Of a stretch of DNA of 64,000 bases, positions 51,110 through 59,245 are shown in pieces. Position 1 is the first letter of the stretch, and the number at the start of each line of letters is the position of its first letter. The stretch is from Zavarzinia sp. GTDB taxonomy: Bacteria > Pseudomonadota > Alphaproteobacteria > Zavarziniales > Zavarziniaceae. The translations under genes and the position numbers were made by a program. The DNA lies in the NCBI GenBank assembly GCA_025869435.1, contig JAOZVS010000064.1, positions 17,779 to 81,778 of the forward strand, written 5' to 3'. The notes under the pieces are model-generated. The model was not told where the DNA came from. It searched no databases and was given only the letters and a program-made list of their open reading frames with translations.

Positions 51110-51820
51110 AAGAATAGACCTCCAATCGGTCAGTCGGCTCAAGTTTTCGCCGCCGCCCCTGTCCCCGTCAACCCTGTTCGTCGCTTCCGCCGCAGGAGGG
51201 TTGACTGTCGATGAACAACACCTGCCCCCGTGAAACGCCATGAACGCCAGCATTTCGGGCCATCGCACGCCAGTCCGCCGGGGCGGGCCGCAAGGCATAT
51301 GCGAGCCTGATGATGCTGATTTTCATGTTCCTGAGCCGGGCATTGCCTTCACGCTTGCGTCGCATTTCCACCCCCCGGGTAGCCCTGTCCGACGCATGTT
51401 CGGCGGCAGTCTCGCCCGGAATTTTAACGCGATGCAACATGAAACCGCGCGCTCCGCACAATGTTCCGACCGAAACATGACGGCCATCACTGAACTGTTC
51501 ACATTTCAGTCCACGCCATAACGAGGGAACACATCGGAGGCTGCGGGGTTCCAAGAGAATGCGCGAAAAAAGAACAATTCGGTTCGACGCAATGCAAGAA
51601 TTTCCTATAATCGGAGAATCTAATACAAACCATAGTTACAAACCCGATTTACCAAGCAAATGCATCAGAATTGATGACCATTTGTCAGCACGACCTCCGC
51701 AGGTGTGATGGCCGTCACTTGCGCCGGAGCAGGGCGGAGGGATACTGAAGAGGCAGTCCTTGACAGGACCTTTTGTTGCATAGCAATGTAGATCAATCCG
51801 AGATTACGGAGAGCACGGAC
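51110..51820. other. 711-base region without a convincing gene
   Basis: Divergent gap between GSCFA copy 2 and the cupin gene. Its right half, about 51580-51700, is much more AT-rich than the rest of the window, as expected for promoters. It contains small palindromes such as TGAACTGTTCA (51491-51501) and GTCCT-TGAC-AGGAC before the cupin gene. Open frames here have no protein character. Confidence 0.6.
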
Positions 51821-52237
51821 ATGGACGCAACGCTGAAGCGTACCGATCGTCAGCGGTCTTCGAAGGCCAGCGAGGCCGACGAAACCGCCTACCGCATCGG
51901 TGACAGCGATGAGCGACCCTGGGGGGGGTGGGCCGTACTGGACGTAGGCAGTGGCTTTATCGTCAAGCGCATCAAGGTCGCCCCTGGCCAGAGACTTTCA
52001 TTGCAGTATCATTTCCACCGCGCGGAAGACTGGATCATCGTCGACGGCCGGGGAATCGTGGAAATTTCGGGCAAGCCGATCGAGGTCGGCCCCGGTTCCC
52101 ACGTTCATATTCCCGCGACCGCGACGCATCGCATCTCGAACACCAGCGACGAAATTCTCACCTTCGTCGAAATCCAGCGCGGTGACATTCTGGACGAGAC
52201 GGATATCGTTCGTCTGTCCGACGACTACGGCCGCTGA
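51821..52237 (+). CDS. mannose-6-phosphate isomerase-like cupin
   Basis: A 138-residue single cupin domain. ERPWGGWAVLDVGSGFIVKR, then VAPGQRLSLQYHFHRAEDWI with metal-binding His pair, and GPGSHVHIPATATHRISNTS are the type II phosphomannose isomerase C-terminal pattern. Alone, this domain may interconvert mannose-6-P and fructose-6-P, or act as a sugar-nucleotide-linked cupin, supplying GDP-mannose precursors for the capsule. The upstream guanylyltransferase domain seen in ManC is absent. ATG 51821 has GGAGAG upstream. Confidence 0.88.
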   Translation: MDATLKRTDRQRSSKASEADETAYRIGDSDERPWGGWAVLDVGSGFIVKRIKVAPGQRLSLQYHFHRAEDWIIVDGRGIVEISGKPIEVGPGSHVHIPATATHRISNTSDEILTFVEIQRGDILDETDIVRLSDDYGR

Positions 52238-52314
52238 ACTGAAAGCAGCCGCGCCGGGACCAGTCCCTGCGCCCCATCGGTGACCCGTGGAGACCCAAGG
52301 GCCTCCAGGGATTA

Positions 52315-52364
52315 CAAAAAAACTGAAGGGCGGGCAACGGCGGCATATGCCACGCTCGCCCTTC
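52315..52364 (-). terminator. terminator of rtcR (possibly bidirectional)
   Basis: Arms GAAGGGCG (52325-52332) and CGCCCTTC (52357-52364) around a partly paired loop. On the minus strand the hairpin is followed by CAGTTTTTTT. It lies 25 nt after the rtcR stop and may also end the cupin transcript. Confidence 0.8.
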
Positions 52365-52389
52365 GTGTTTGTACCCGGCGAATGCTGGC

Positions 52390-53985
52390 TTAGCCGGCCA
52401 GTTCCTCGAACCTGAGACCAAAGCGCAGCAGGTATTTGCGCAGCCGGTCCGCGTCATTGGTGCTGCGCCGACCCTGGCGCGACACGGCGAAAAGCCGCCG
52501 GCCGGCGTCGGACAGGCTGCGGCTGCCCTGGCAGGCCTTGACCACGGCGGCGAGTTGAGCCCGATCGAAGGGATCGAGTCCGGCGAGCGCCTCGACATCC
52601 AGCACGTCTTCCAGACCATCGCTGATCGCGGGCCGATCCAGCCCGCGCCAGCGCCCGCGCAGCCGGGCGATTTCCATCTCCACATCCGCGGTATCGATGC
52701 GGCCGGAGGGGGCCAGCGTGGCCATGCGGGTGATGCTGGCGGCGAGATCCCTGAAGTTCCCCGGCCAGGGCGCATCCTCGCCCGTGGCGAAGGCGAGATA
52801 GAGACGCCGCGCCTCCCGATTGAAGGAAATCCGGCGCCCTTCCCGCTCGGCATGGCGGTCCAGTTCGAAATCGATGTTCGGCTCGATATCCTCGCGGCGC
52901 TCGGCGAGGCCCGGCAAGGTGAAGCTCCAGAGGTCCAGCCGGGCGTGAAGATCCTCGCGGAATCGGCCTTCCGCCACCTCGCCGCCGAGGTCCCGGTTGG
53001 TCCCGGCGATCAGCTGGAAATCCGAGGTGCTTTCGCTGTCGGCGCCAACCGCGAGGAAGCGCTTGTCCTCGACCGCGCGCAGGATCATCGCCTGCTCGTC
53101 GGGGCCGAGTTCACCGATCTCGTCGAGGAACAGCACGCCCTTGTCGGCGCTGCGCAGCAAGCCCGGCCGGTCCGCCATGGCCCCGGTGAAGGCGCCCTTG
53201 CGATGACCGAACAGGGCCGACATCGCGCCATCGCCGCGCAGGGTCGCGCAATTCACCTCGACGAAGGGACCGGAGACCTGATGCTTCAGGCGTTTCAGCT
53301 CGTGAATGCGGCGCGCCAGCCGGCTTTTCCCCGCCCCGGTCGGCCCCATCAGCAGGACGGGGGCACGGCTGCGGATCGCCACCTGTTCGATCTCGCCGAT
53401 CATGCGGTTGAAGGCCGCATTCCGCGTCGCGATGCCGGACTTCAGGAAATCCGCCCCCTCCTCCCGCGCCGAGGCGAAACGTCTGGCGATACTGTCGTAA
53501 CGCGACAGGTCGAGATCGATCGCGCTCCATTCGCCGCGCACCGAGGCCCGCTCGCCCCGGCCGGGCTGGGTCTGCAGCAGGCGGCCGGGCAGGAAACGGG
53601 CTTCGGTCAGAAGGAACAGGCAGATCTGGATCACGTGGGTGCCCGTGGTGATATGCACCAGGTAATCCTCGGCCTCCGGGTCGAAGGAACAGCCCCGGGC
53701 GAAATCCAGCAGCTTGCCGTAGACCTCCTCGAAATCCCACGGATCGACCAGGTCGAGGAGCCTGAGTTCGACCCGCGTCTCGGGCGAGACGCTGGCGATA
53801 TCGGCGGCGACCTGCCGCGCCAGCTTTTCGTGGCGGCGGCCATGGATCAGAACGAAGCGATCGACCCGCAGATCCTCCTGCATGCACAGGCCGACACTGG
53901 GCCGCCATTTGCTCCAGCGCGAGGGTCCCAGTTTGCTGGCGTCGAGGGTCGAACCCAGGAAGCCGAAGACGACGGTCGGTTTCAT
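52390..53985 (-). CDS. rtcR: RtcR, sigma-54-dependent activator of RNA repair
   Basis: A 531-residue enhancer-binding protein. Residues 1-180 are the RtcR regulatory domain, of the CARF type (VVFGFLGSTLDASK, FVLIHGRRHEKLARQVAADI, YLVHITTGTHVIQICLFLLT), thought to sense RNA ends from damage. The AAA+ domain has Walker A LLMGPTGAGKSRLA (about 212-225) and the sigma-54 contact loop GAFTGA (about 263). A DNA-binding helix pair ends the protein. It is divergent from rtcBA and should activate the sigma-54 promoter in between. Confidence 0.96.
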   Translation of the reverse strand: MKPTVVFGFLGSTLDASKLGPSRWSKWRPSVGLCMQEDLRVDRFVLIHGRRHEKLARQVAADIASVSPETRVELRLLDLVDPWDFEEVYGKLLDFARGCSFDPEAEDYLVHITTGTHVIQICLFLLTEARFLPGRLLQTQPGRGERASVRGEWSAIDLDLSRYDSIARRFASAREEGADFLKSGIATRNAAFNRMIGEIEQVAIRSRAPVLLMGPTGAGKSRLARRIHELKRLKHQVSGPFVEVNCATLRGDGAMSALFGHRKGAFTGAMADRPGLLRSADKGVLFLDEIGELGPDEQAMILRAVEDKRFLAVGADSESTSDFQLIAGTNRDLGGEVAEGRFREDLHARLDLWSFTLPGLAERREDIEPNIDFELDRHAEREGRRISFNREARRLYLAFATGEDAPWPGNFRDLAASITRMATLAPSGRIDTADVEMEIARLRGRWRGLDRPAISDGLEDVLDVEALAGLDPFDRAQLAAVVKACQGSRSLSDAGRRLFAVSRQGRRSTNDADRLRKYLLRFGLRFEELAG

Positions 53986-54008
53986 GGCGCTATTTTTGTA
54001 TAATTTCT

Positions 54009-54022
54009 TATATTTTAATATA
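54009..54022. promoter_or_regulatory. AT-rich palindrome, possible RtcR upstream site
   Basis: TATATT-TT-AATATA in a strongly AT-rich stretch (about 53995-54100), roughly 110 nt before the sigma-54 promoter. Enhancer-binding proteins and IHF act at such positions. The assignment to RtcR is inference. Confidence 0.4.
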
Positions 54023-54121
54023 GGATTTTTCGATCCGGCTTTCGCGACAATGGCGCGTTCATTTCTATTTTTTCATTATAAATCAATATCTTATGGAAAT
54101 TCTTGCCGTCGCGCCGGCCGC

Positions 54122-54137
54122 TGGCACGCCGATTGCT
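54122..54137 (+). promoter_or_regulatory. sigma-54 promoter of rtcBA-arfB
   Basis: TGGCACGCCGATTGCT matches the -24/-12 consensus TGGCAC-N5-TTGCW exactly, with GG at 54123-54124 and GC at 54135-54136. Expected transcript start is near 54148, about 50 nt before the rtcB ATG. Confidence 0.93.
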
Positions 54138-54196
54138 GATAGCTACGGGCAAGCGCCGCCCGGCAATCCGGCCGGGCGGCAGGTGGAGACAGGATC

Positions 54197-55438
54197 ATGA
54201 CCGGCGCCGCGCCCGAGAAAAGCACTTACGAATTCAGCCCCGTCGAAGGCGGCGTGCCCCTGAAGACCTGGACGCGGGGCGTCACGATCGATGACGGCGC
54301 CCGCGCCCAGCTGGAGCGGGTGGCGCGGCTGCCCTTCGTCTTCTCCCATGTCGCGGCCATGCCCGATGTTCATGTCGGCATCGGCGCGACCGTCGGCTCG
54401 GTCATCGCCACCACGGGCGCGGTCATTCCCGCCGCCGTCGGGGTCGATATCGGTTGCGGCATGATGGCGGCCCGCACCTCGCTGCTGGCGACCGACCTGC
54501 CGGACAATCTCGCCGGCATCCGCGCCGCGATCGAGCGGGCGGTGCCCCATGGCCGTGACGTTGGCCGTGGCAAGCGCGACAAGGGGTCCTGGGGCGAGGT
54601 GCCGGCGGATATCGCCACGGCCTGGTCAGGCCTCGCCCAGCGTTTCGCGGCGATCGTCGCGAAATACCCGAAGCTGGCCAAGGCCAACACGGCGAACCAT
54701 CTCGGCACCCTCGGCACCGGCAACCATTTCATCGAGCTGTGCCTCGACGAGGAGGCGCGGGTCTGGGTCATGCTGCATTCGGGATCGCGCGGCATCGGCA
54801 ACGCCATCGGCAGTTACTTCATCGAGCTGGCGCGAAACGACATGCGGCGCTGGTTCATCAACCTGCCCGACCGGGATCTGGCTTATTTCCCCGAAGGCAC
54901 AGTGCATTTCGACGACTATGTCGAGGCGGTGGGCTGGGCGCAGGATTTCGCCGCGCTGAACCGGCGCGCCATGATGACCAATGCCATGCGCGCCCTGCGG
55001 GCCGAGATTCCGAAGCCCTTCGAGGCGGAGTTGGAGGCGATCGACTGCCATCACAATTATGTCCGGCGGGAAAAGCATTTCGACAGGAACCTGCTCGTCA
55101 CCCGCAAGGGGGCGGTGCGGGCGGCGACGGGGGTCAAGGGTATCATCCCCGGTTCCATGGGCGCCTGTTCCTACATCGTCCGTGGCAAGGGCAGCGCGCA
55201 ATCGTTCGACAGTTGCTCCCACGGCGCGGGACGCCTGATGTCCCGCGCCGAGGCGAAGCGCCGCTTCACCCTGGCCGATCACGCGGCGGCGACCGAAGGC
55301 GTCGAATGCCGCAAGGATGCCGAGGTGATCGACGAGACCCCGGCCGCCTACAAGCCGATCGACAAGGTGATGGCGGCCCAGGCCGACCTCGTCGATATTG
55401 TCCATACCTTGAAGCAGGTGGTCTGCGTGAAGGGCTGA
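54197..55438 (+). CDS. rtcB: RtcB RNA-splicing ligase
   Basis: A 413-residue ligase that joins RNA 2',3'-cyclic or 3'-phosphate ends to 5'-OH ends using GTP and Mn2+. The metal-binding Cys87 is in VGVDIGCGMMA; further metal ligands lie in GTGNHFIEL and HSGSRGIG; the guanylylated His342 is in DSCSHGAGRLMSR. C-terminal QADLVDIVHTLKQVVCVKG is standard. Length agrees with E. coli RtcB. First gene after the sigma-54 promoter. Confidence 0.97.
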   Translation: MTGAAPEKSTYEFSPVEGGVPLKTWTRGVTIDDGARAQLERVARLPFVFSHVAAMPDVHVGIGATVGSVIATTGAVIPAAVGVDIGCGMMAARTSLLATDLPDNLAGIRAAIERAVPHGRDVGRGKRDKGSWGEVPADIATAWSGLAQRFAAIVAKYPKLAKANTANHLGTLGTGNHFIELCLDEEARVWVMLHSGSRGIGNAIGSYFIELARNDMRRWFINLPDRDLAYFPEGTVHFDDYVEAVGWAQDFAALNRRAMMTNAMRALRAEIPKPFEAELEAIDCHHNYVRREKHFDRNLLVTRKGAVRAATGVKGIIPGSMGACSYIVRGKGSAQSFDSCSHGAGRLMSRAEAKRRFTLADHAAATEGVECRKDAEVIDETPAAYKPIDKVMAAQADLVDIVHTLKQVVCVKG

Positions 55439-55469
55439 TGTCCTCCGCGCCCATTTCGGGAAGCGTTTC

Positions 55470-56483
55470 ATGATCATCATAGACGGCACCGCCGGCGAAG
55501 GCGGCGGACAGATCCTGCGCAGCAGCCTCGCCCTTTCGCTGGTGATGGGCGAAGCCTTTCGCATCGAGAATATCCGCGCCGGGCGGCCGAAACCCGGCCT
55601 GATGCGTCAGCATGTGACGGCGGTCGAGGCGGCTTGCGCGGTCGGCGGCGCGACCTGCGACGGGCTTGCCCTCGGCGCGCGGGACATCACCTTCCGCCCG
55701 GGCCGGATCACGCCCGGCGACCATCACTTCGCCATCGGCACCGCGGGCAGCACCAGCCTCGTGCTGCAAACCGTCCTGCCGGCGCTGATGATGGCGGCGG
55801 CGCCCTCGCGCCTGGTGATCGAAGGCGGAACCCATAATCCGGCCGCGCCGCCCTTCGAGTTCCTGGAGCGCTGTTTCCTGCCGCGTCTCGCCCGCTTCGG
55901 CCCCCAGGTCACCGCGCGCCTGATCCGCCATGGCTTCTTTCCGGCGGGCGGCGGGCGGATCGAGGTGGAGATCGAGCCCGCGCCGCTTCGCCCGGTCGAT
56001 TTCGGGGGGCGCGGCCCGCTGCGCGGCCTTGTCGGCACCGTGCTGATCGCCGGCCTGCCCGGCGGGATCGCCCGGCGGGAGATCGAGACGGCCAGCACCG
56101 CCCCCGGCCTGCCCGGGGCGACCTGGCATCTGCGCATCCTGCCGCCGGACCTCGGTCCCGGCAACACCCTGTCGATCGAAGCCCTGTTCGACGACGGCAG
56201 CGAGATCGTCACCGGTTTCGCCGAGCGTGGCCTTGGCGCCGAAGCCCTGGCGCGGGTGGCGGCGCGGCGCATGGCCGGCTTTCTCGAGACCGGCGCCTGG
56301 GCGGGTCCCCATCTGGCCGACCAGTTGCTGCTGCCCCTCGCCCTCGCCGGCGGCGGCGGCTTCACCACGGTGGCGCCCAGCGGTCACGGCCTGACCAATG
56401 CCGAGGTCATCCATCGCTTCACCGGCCGCCGCATCGTCTTCACGCCGCAGGCGGACGGCACCCATGGGGTGGCGCTGGCCTGA
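55470..56483 (+). CDS. rtcA: RtcA RNA 3'-terminal phosphate cyclase
   Basis: A 337-residue enzyme that converts RNA 3'-phosphate to 2',3'-cyclic phosphate using ATP. The N-terminus IIIDGTAGEGGGQILRSSLA is the family signature; also visible are RPKPGLMRQHVTAVEAA, GTAGSTSLVLQTVLP and FFPAGGG. The adenylylated His is His306 in APSGHGLTN. It follows rtcB by 31 nt in the same transcript. Confidence 0.96.
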   Translation: MIIIDGTAGEGGGQILRSSLALSLVMGEAFRIENIRAGRPKPGLMRQHVTAVEAACAVGGATCDGLALGARDITFRPGRITPGDHHFAIGTAGSTSLVLQTVLPALMMAAAPSRLVIEGGTHNPAAPPFEFLERCFLPRLARFGPQVTARLIRHGFFPAGGGRIEVEIEPAPLRPVDFGGRGPLRGLVGTVLIAGLPGGIARREIETASTAPGLPGATWHLRILPPDLGPGNTLSIEALFDDGSEIVTGFAERGLGAEALARVAARRMAGFLETGAWAGPHLADQLLLPLALAGGGGFTTVAPSGHGLTNAEVIHRFTGRRIVFTPQADGTHGVALA

Positions 56484-56535
56484 TCGCCACGCCACCGGTT
56501 GCCCGGCGGCCATCTCCCGCTACAATGGCGGGGCC

Positions 56536-56961
56536 ATGGCCCTGATCCGCGTCACCCACCGGCTCTCGATCGACGAGAGCGAAATCACCGAGAGTTTCAT
56601 TCAGGCCTCCGGTCCCGGCGGGCAGAATGTGAACAAGGTGGCGACGGCGGTCGAACTGCGCTTCGATGTCGCCAACTCGCCCTCCCTGCCGGAAGGCGTG
56701 CGGACGCGCCTGATGGCACTAGCCGGGCGGCGCCTGACCCAGGACGGTGTCCTCGTCCTCTTCGCCCGCCAGCACCGCACCCAGGAGCGGAACCGCGCCG
56801 ACGCCCGCGAGCGCCTGGTCGAATTGATCCGCGAGGCGGCGGTGGTGCCGGTGCAGCGCCGGCCGACCCGCCCCACCCTCGCCTCCAAGCAGCGCCGCCT
56901 CGCCGCCAAGGACCGTCGCGGCGACGTCAAGAAGGCCCGCGGTCGGCCCGATCTCGACTGA
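56536..56961 (+). CDS. arfB: ArfB (YaeJ) ribosome-rescue peptidyl-tRNA hydrolase
   Basis: A 141-residue release-factor-like protein. The catalytic GGQ loop is in SFIQASGPGGQNVNKVATAV (about 21-40), and the basic C-terminal tail (RRPTRPTLASKQRRLAAKDR) would lie in the mRNA channel of a stalled ribosome, as in E. coli ArfB. It frees ribosomes lacking a stop codon. It starts 52 nt after rtcA with no terminator between, so it is probably part of the RNA-repair transcript. The short length and tail favour ArfB over PrfH, another release factor found with RtcB. Confidence 0.92.
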   Translation: MALIRVTHRLSIDESEITESFIQASGPGGQNVNKVATAVELRFDVANSPSLPEGVRTRLMALAGRRLTQDGVLVLFARQHRTQERNRADARERLVELIREAAVVPVQRRPTRPTLASKQRRLAAKDRRGDVKKARGRPDLD

Positions 56962-57015
56962 CGGCGATCCAGCGCCCTCTCGCCGATCCGCTGACCGTGC
57001 CTCCATCTTCACAAG

Positions 57016-57045
57016 ATCCCGGCCTGCGCCGGGATGACGTTTTTT
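57016..57045 (+). terminator. REP-like terminator of the rtcBA-arfB operon
   Basis: Hairpin ATCCCGGC-CTGC-GCCGGGAT (57016-57035) followed by GACG and TTTTTT (57040-57045), 55 nt after arfB. The stem belongs to the same repeat family as those at 19616 and 22651. Confidence 0.85.
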
Positions 57046-57052
57046 ATGGAAC

Positions 57053-57080
57053 TCGTCACTCCGGCGAAGGCCGGAGTCTC
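57053..57080. repeat. REP-like palindromic unit 5
   Basis: TCGTC followed by ACTCCGGC-GAAG-GCCGGAGT (57058-57077). Its left 20 bases match unit 1 closely. It forms a pair with the terminator hairpin. Confidence 0.75.
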
Positions 57081-57137
57081 TACCCGCCTGCGCATTTTTC
57101 GCCATCATCAACGCCGCCCTTGCATTCGACTGCATTC

Positions 57138-57166
57138 AGATATATCTAATTTTCGACATATCGAAA
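57138..57166 (+). promoter_or_regulatory. two palindromic operators before the PadR gene
   Basis: AGATATATCT (57138-57147) and TTTCGACATATCGAAA (57151-57166) lie side by side in an AT-rich stretch 20-48 nt before the PadR start codon. PadR regulators bind such A/T-centred palindromes and often repress themselves. Confidence 0.65.
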
Positions 57167-57185
57167 TAATGTCGGAGATAAAGAG

Positions 57186-57782
57186 ATGCATATGTTCAGG
57201 GACCACTGCGGTGGCCAGGGCTTCGGGCGGCGTTTCGCCCGGGGCGGCGATGAATTCGGCGACCGCCATCATGGCGGCGGCCGTCACATGGGCATGGGTA
57301 TGGGCGGGGGTGGCCGGCGGGGCCGGCGCTTCTTCGATCATGGTGACCTGCGGCTCGTCGTGCTCGGCCTGATCGCCGAGAAGCCGCGCCATGGCTATGA
57401 AGTGATCAAGGCGATCGAGGAAGCGCTGGGCGGCCAGTACAGCCCCAGCCCGGGCGTGGTCTATCCCACCCTCACCCTCCTGGAGGAACTGGGCCATGTG
57501 GAAATCCAGCTGTGCGAGTCCAACCGCAAGCTCTATGCCGTGACCGAGGCGGGCCGCGCCTTCCTCGACACCAACAAGGGCGCGGTCGATGCCCTCTTCG
57601 CCCGCATGGCGGAAACCCGGGCGATCCATGGCGACGGTCCGCCGCCCCAGATCATCCGGGCGATGGAAAACCTGAAGACGGCGCTGCGCCTGAAACTCGC
57701 CGCCGGCAAACCGTCGGAGGAGGCGATCCGCCAGGCCGCCGCCGCCATCGACGCCGCCGCCCTCGCCATCGAAAACCTGTAA
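57186..57782 (+). CDS. PadR family regulator with His/Gly/Met-rich N-terminus (YqjI-like)
   Basis: A 198-residue regulator. Residues 1-50 are rich in His, Gly, Met and Arg (GGDEFGDRHHGGGRHMGMGM), a probable metal-binding segment. The winged-helix domain follows: LVVLGLIAEKPRHGYEVIKA and SPSPGVVYPTLTLLEELGHV. The arrangement matches E. coli YqjI, which controls a ferric reductase and responds to iron and nickel. Operators lie directly upstream. The DUF2218 gene follows by 9 nt, a neighbour also seen in iron-related loci. Confidence 0.88.
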   Translation: MHMFRDHCGGQGFGRRFARGGDEFGDRHHGGGRHMGMGMGGGGRRGRRFFDHGDLRLVVLGLIAEKPRHGYEVIKAIEEALGGQYSPSPGVVYPTLTLLEELGHVEIQLCESNRKLYAVTEAGRAFLDTNKGAVDALFARMAETRAIHGDGPPPQIIRAMENLKTALRLKLAAGKPSEEAIRQAAAAIDAAALAIENL

Positions 57783-57791
57783 GGAGGTTTC

Positions 57792-58091
57792 ATGACCCAT
57801 TCGGAAAGCCACATCGCCACCACCTCGGCGAAACGCTACCTCGGCCAGCTGTGCAAGCATTTCGGCCACAGGATCCTGGTCGACCTCGACCTCGACGAAG
57901 GGCAGGGCCGCATCGCCTTTCCCTTCGGCGCCTGCCGGCTGGCGGCGGCGGACGGGACGCTGCATCTGACCTCCGAGGCGGAAGGACCTGACGCCCTCGC
58001 CCAGGTGCAGACGGTGATCGCCAGCCACCTGACCCGCTTCGCCTTCCGCGAAGAACTGGCGGTCACCTGGACCGTCAGCCCAGCGCCGTGA
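57792..58091 (+). CDS. DUF2218 protein
   Basis: A 99-residue protein with AKRYLGQLCKHFGHRILVDL near residues 13-32, the DUF2218 pattern, followed by GRIAFPFGACRLAAADGTLHL and a C-terminal helix plus strand. It is cytoplasmic. DUF2218 genes are often next to siderophore-interacting ferric reductases; here it accompanies the PadR regulator. A strong AAGGAGG site precedes the ATG. The 3' end overlaps the convergent lrgB-like gene by 17 nt. Confidence 0.88.
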   Translation: MTHSESHIATTSAKRYLGQLCKHFGHRILVDLDLDEGQGRIAFPFGACRLAAADGTLHLTSEAEGPDALAQVQTVIASHLTRFAFREELAVTWTVSPAP

Positions 58092-58764
58092 TCACCACGG
58101 GCGCGACGGCGACATTGGCAAGGCCGGCGAGGATCATGACGAGGCCGGCGACCGAGCCTTCCTCGGCCCCGACCTCCCGCGCCTTGGCGACGCCCGCGCC
58201 ATGCGCCCCCATGCCGAACAGCGCCCCCCGCGCCATGGACGAGCGCAGCGGCAGCAGCTTCAACAGGATGTCGCCGACGGCGGCACCGATAATGCCGGTG
58301 ACCATGACGAAGACCGCGGTCAATTCCGGCAACCCGCCGACATGGCCCGAGACATTCATGGCGAAGGGCATGGTGACGGAGCGGGGCAGCAGGCTCTGGC
58401 GCAATTCCGGCGCAAGGTCGAGGAGACGGGCGAGGCCATAGCCGCTGCCTATCGCGATCAGGCTGCCCGCCATCACGCCGAGCGACAGGGGTAGCCAATG
58501 GCGCCGGATCACCGCCCGCTGGTCATAGATCGGCAGGGCGAAGGCGACGGTCAGCGGCCCCACCATGGCCATCAACACATGGCTTCCCCGCAAATATTCG
58601 CCGTAAGTCGCGTGAAGCCCGACCGCGATGGCGAGCAGGATCAGCGGCGTCGTCAGCAGCGGCGAGACATACCACCCCGGCCAGCGGCGATAGACCGTCC
58701 GGCACAGGAGATAGGCCAGCAGCGTCGCCGCCGGCCAGAACGGCAGGCTCCAGTCAATGGTCAT
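58075..58764 (-). CDS. LrgB/CidB family membrane protein
   Basis: A 229-residue protein with six or seven membrane spans. The family patterns are VGPLTVAFALPIYDQR, LLPRSVTMPFAMNVSGHVGG and ALFGMGAHGAGVAKAREVG. LrgB/CidB proteins work with LrgA/CidA and affect murein hydrolase activity, programmed lysis, or export of small carboxylates such as pyruvate. Start at 58764 overlaps the lrgA-like gene by 11 nt; GGAG lies upstream. Confidence 0.93.
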   Translation of the reverse strand: MTIDWSLPFWPAATLLAYLLCRTVYRRWPGWYVSPLLTTPLILLAIAVGLHATYGEYLRGSHVLMAMVGPLTVAFALPIYDQRAVIRRHWLPLSLGVMAGSLIAIGSGYGLARLLDLAPELRQSLLPRSVTMPFAMNVSGHVGGLPELTAVFVMVTGIIGAAVGDILLKLLPLRSSMARGALFGMGAHGAGVAKAREVGAEEGSVAGLVMILAGLANVAVAPVVITALG

Positions 58765-59170
58765 GGCGAAGCTCCGCACGCGCCATCAGGCGCTGGACGG
58801 TCTCGACCGTCAGGGCCGTGCCCGCCATCACCAGCAGGGTGCCGCACAGGATCGCCGCCAGCAGCTTGAGACCGAGGAGACCGATGAATTCGCCATGGTC
58901 CAGCAGCCCCATGACGGCGGGGACGAAGAACAGCAGCATGTCGGCCAGCAGCACATCGGCGCCGCGCCGGATCGACGCCGGCCCCAGGCCATGAGCCATC
59001 AGCAGCGCCAGCATCAGCGCCATGCCGATGATCCCGCCGGGCACCGGCAGGTCCAGCCCGCGCGACACCGCATCCCCCAGCGCCCACACCCCGACGATGA
59101 GCGCGAGCTGCGCCAGCCGGCTGCGGCGGAGGAAGGCTTTCAGGCGAAGAGGCAGGCGATGCGCGGTCAT
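58754..59170 (-). CDS. LrgA/CidA family holin-like protein
   Basis: A 138-residue protein with four membrane spans. It matches LrgA/CidA: LALIVGVWALGDAVSRGLDL, PVPGGIIGMALMLALLMAHG, LLADMLLFFVPAVMGLLDH. The partner LrgB-like gene overlaps its end. The pair is divergent from a LysR regulator across about 95 nt, as in cidABR of staphylococci, which suggests control by that regulator. Confidence 0.93.
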   Translation of the reverse strand: MTAHRLPLRLKAFLRRSRLAQLALIVGVWALGDAVSRGLDLPVPGGIIGMALMLALLMAHGLGPASIRRGADVLLADMLLFFVPAVMGLLDHGEFIGLLGLKLLAAILCGTLLVMAGTALTVETVQRLMARAELRHDH

Positions 59171-59245
59171 GTCAGGGGTTCCCGGAATTCCCTTTCATAT
59201 TGACCTGCCCGCGTTATAGATAAAATGAATTGTCTGAATGTTTTT

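Noticed and set aside
49016-51214. 732-residue plus-strand frame over GSCFA copy 2 and the small genes
   Set aside because: It crosses a strong minus-strand terminator and three genes with ribosome sites; the sequence shows no motifs.
51240-51521. 93-residue plus-strand frame in the gap before the cupin gene
   Set aside because: Starts without a ribosome site, lacks protein character and overlaps the likely promoter region.
52390-53985. CARF-type domain as sign of a CRISPR type III system
   Set aside because: The protein is RtcR, with a sigma-54 AAA+ domain next to rtcBA; no cas genes are in the window.
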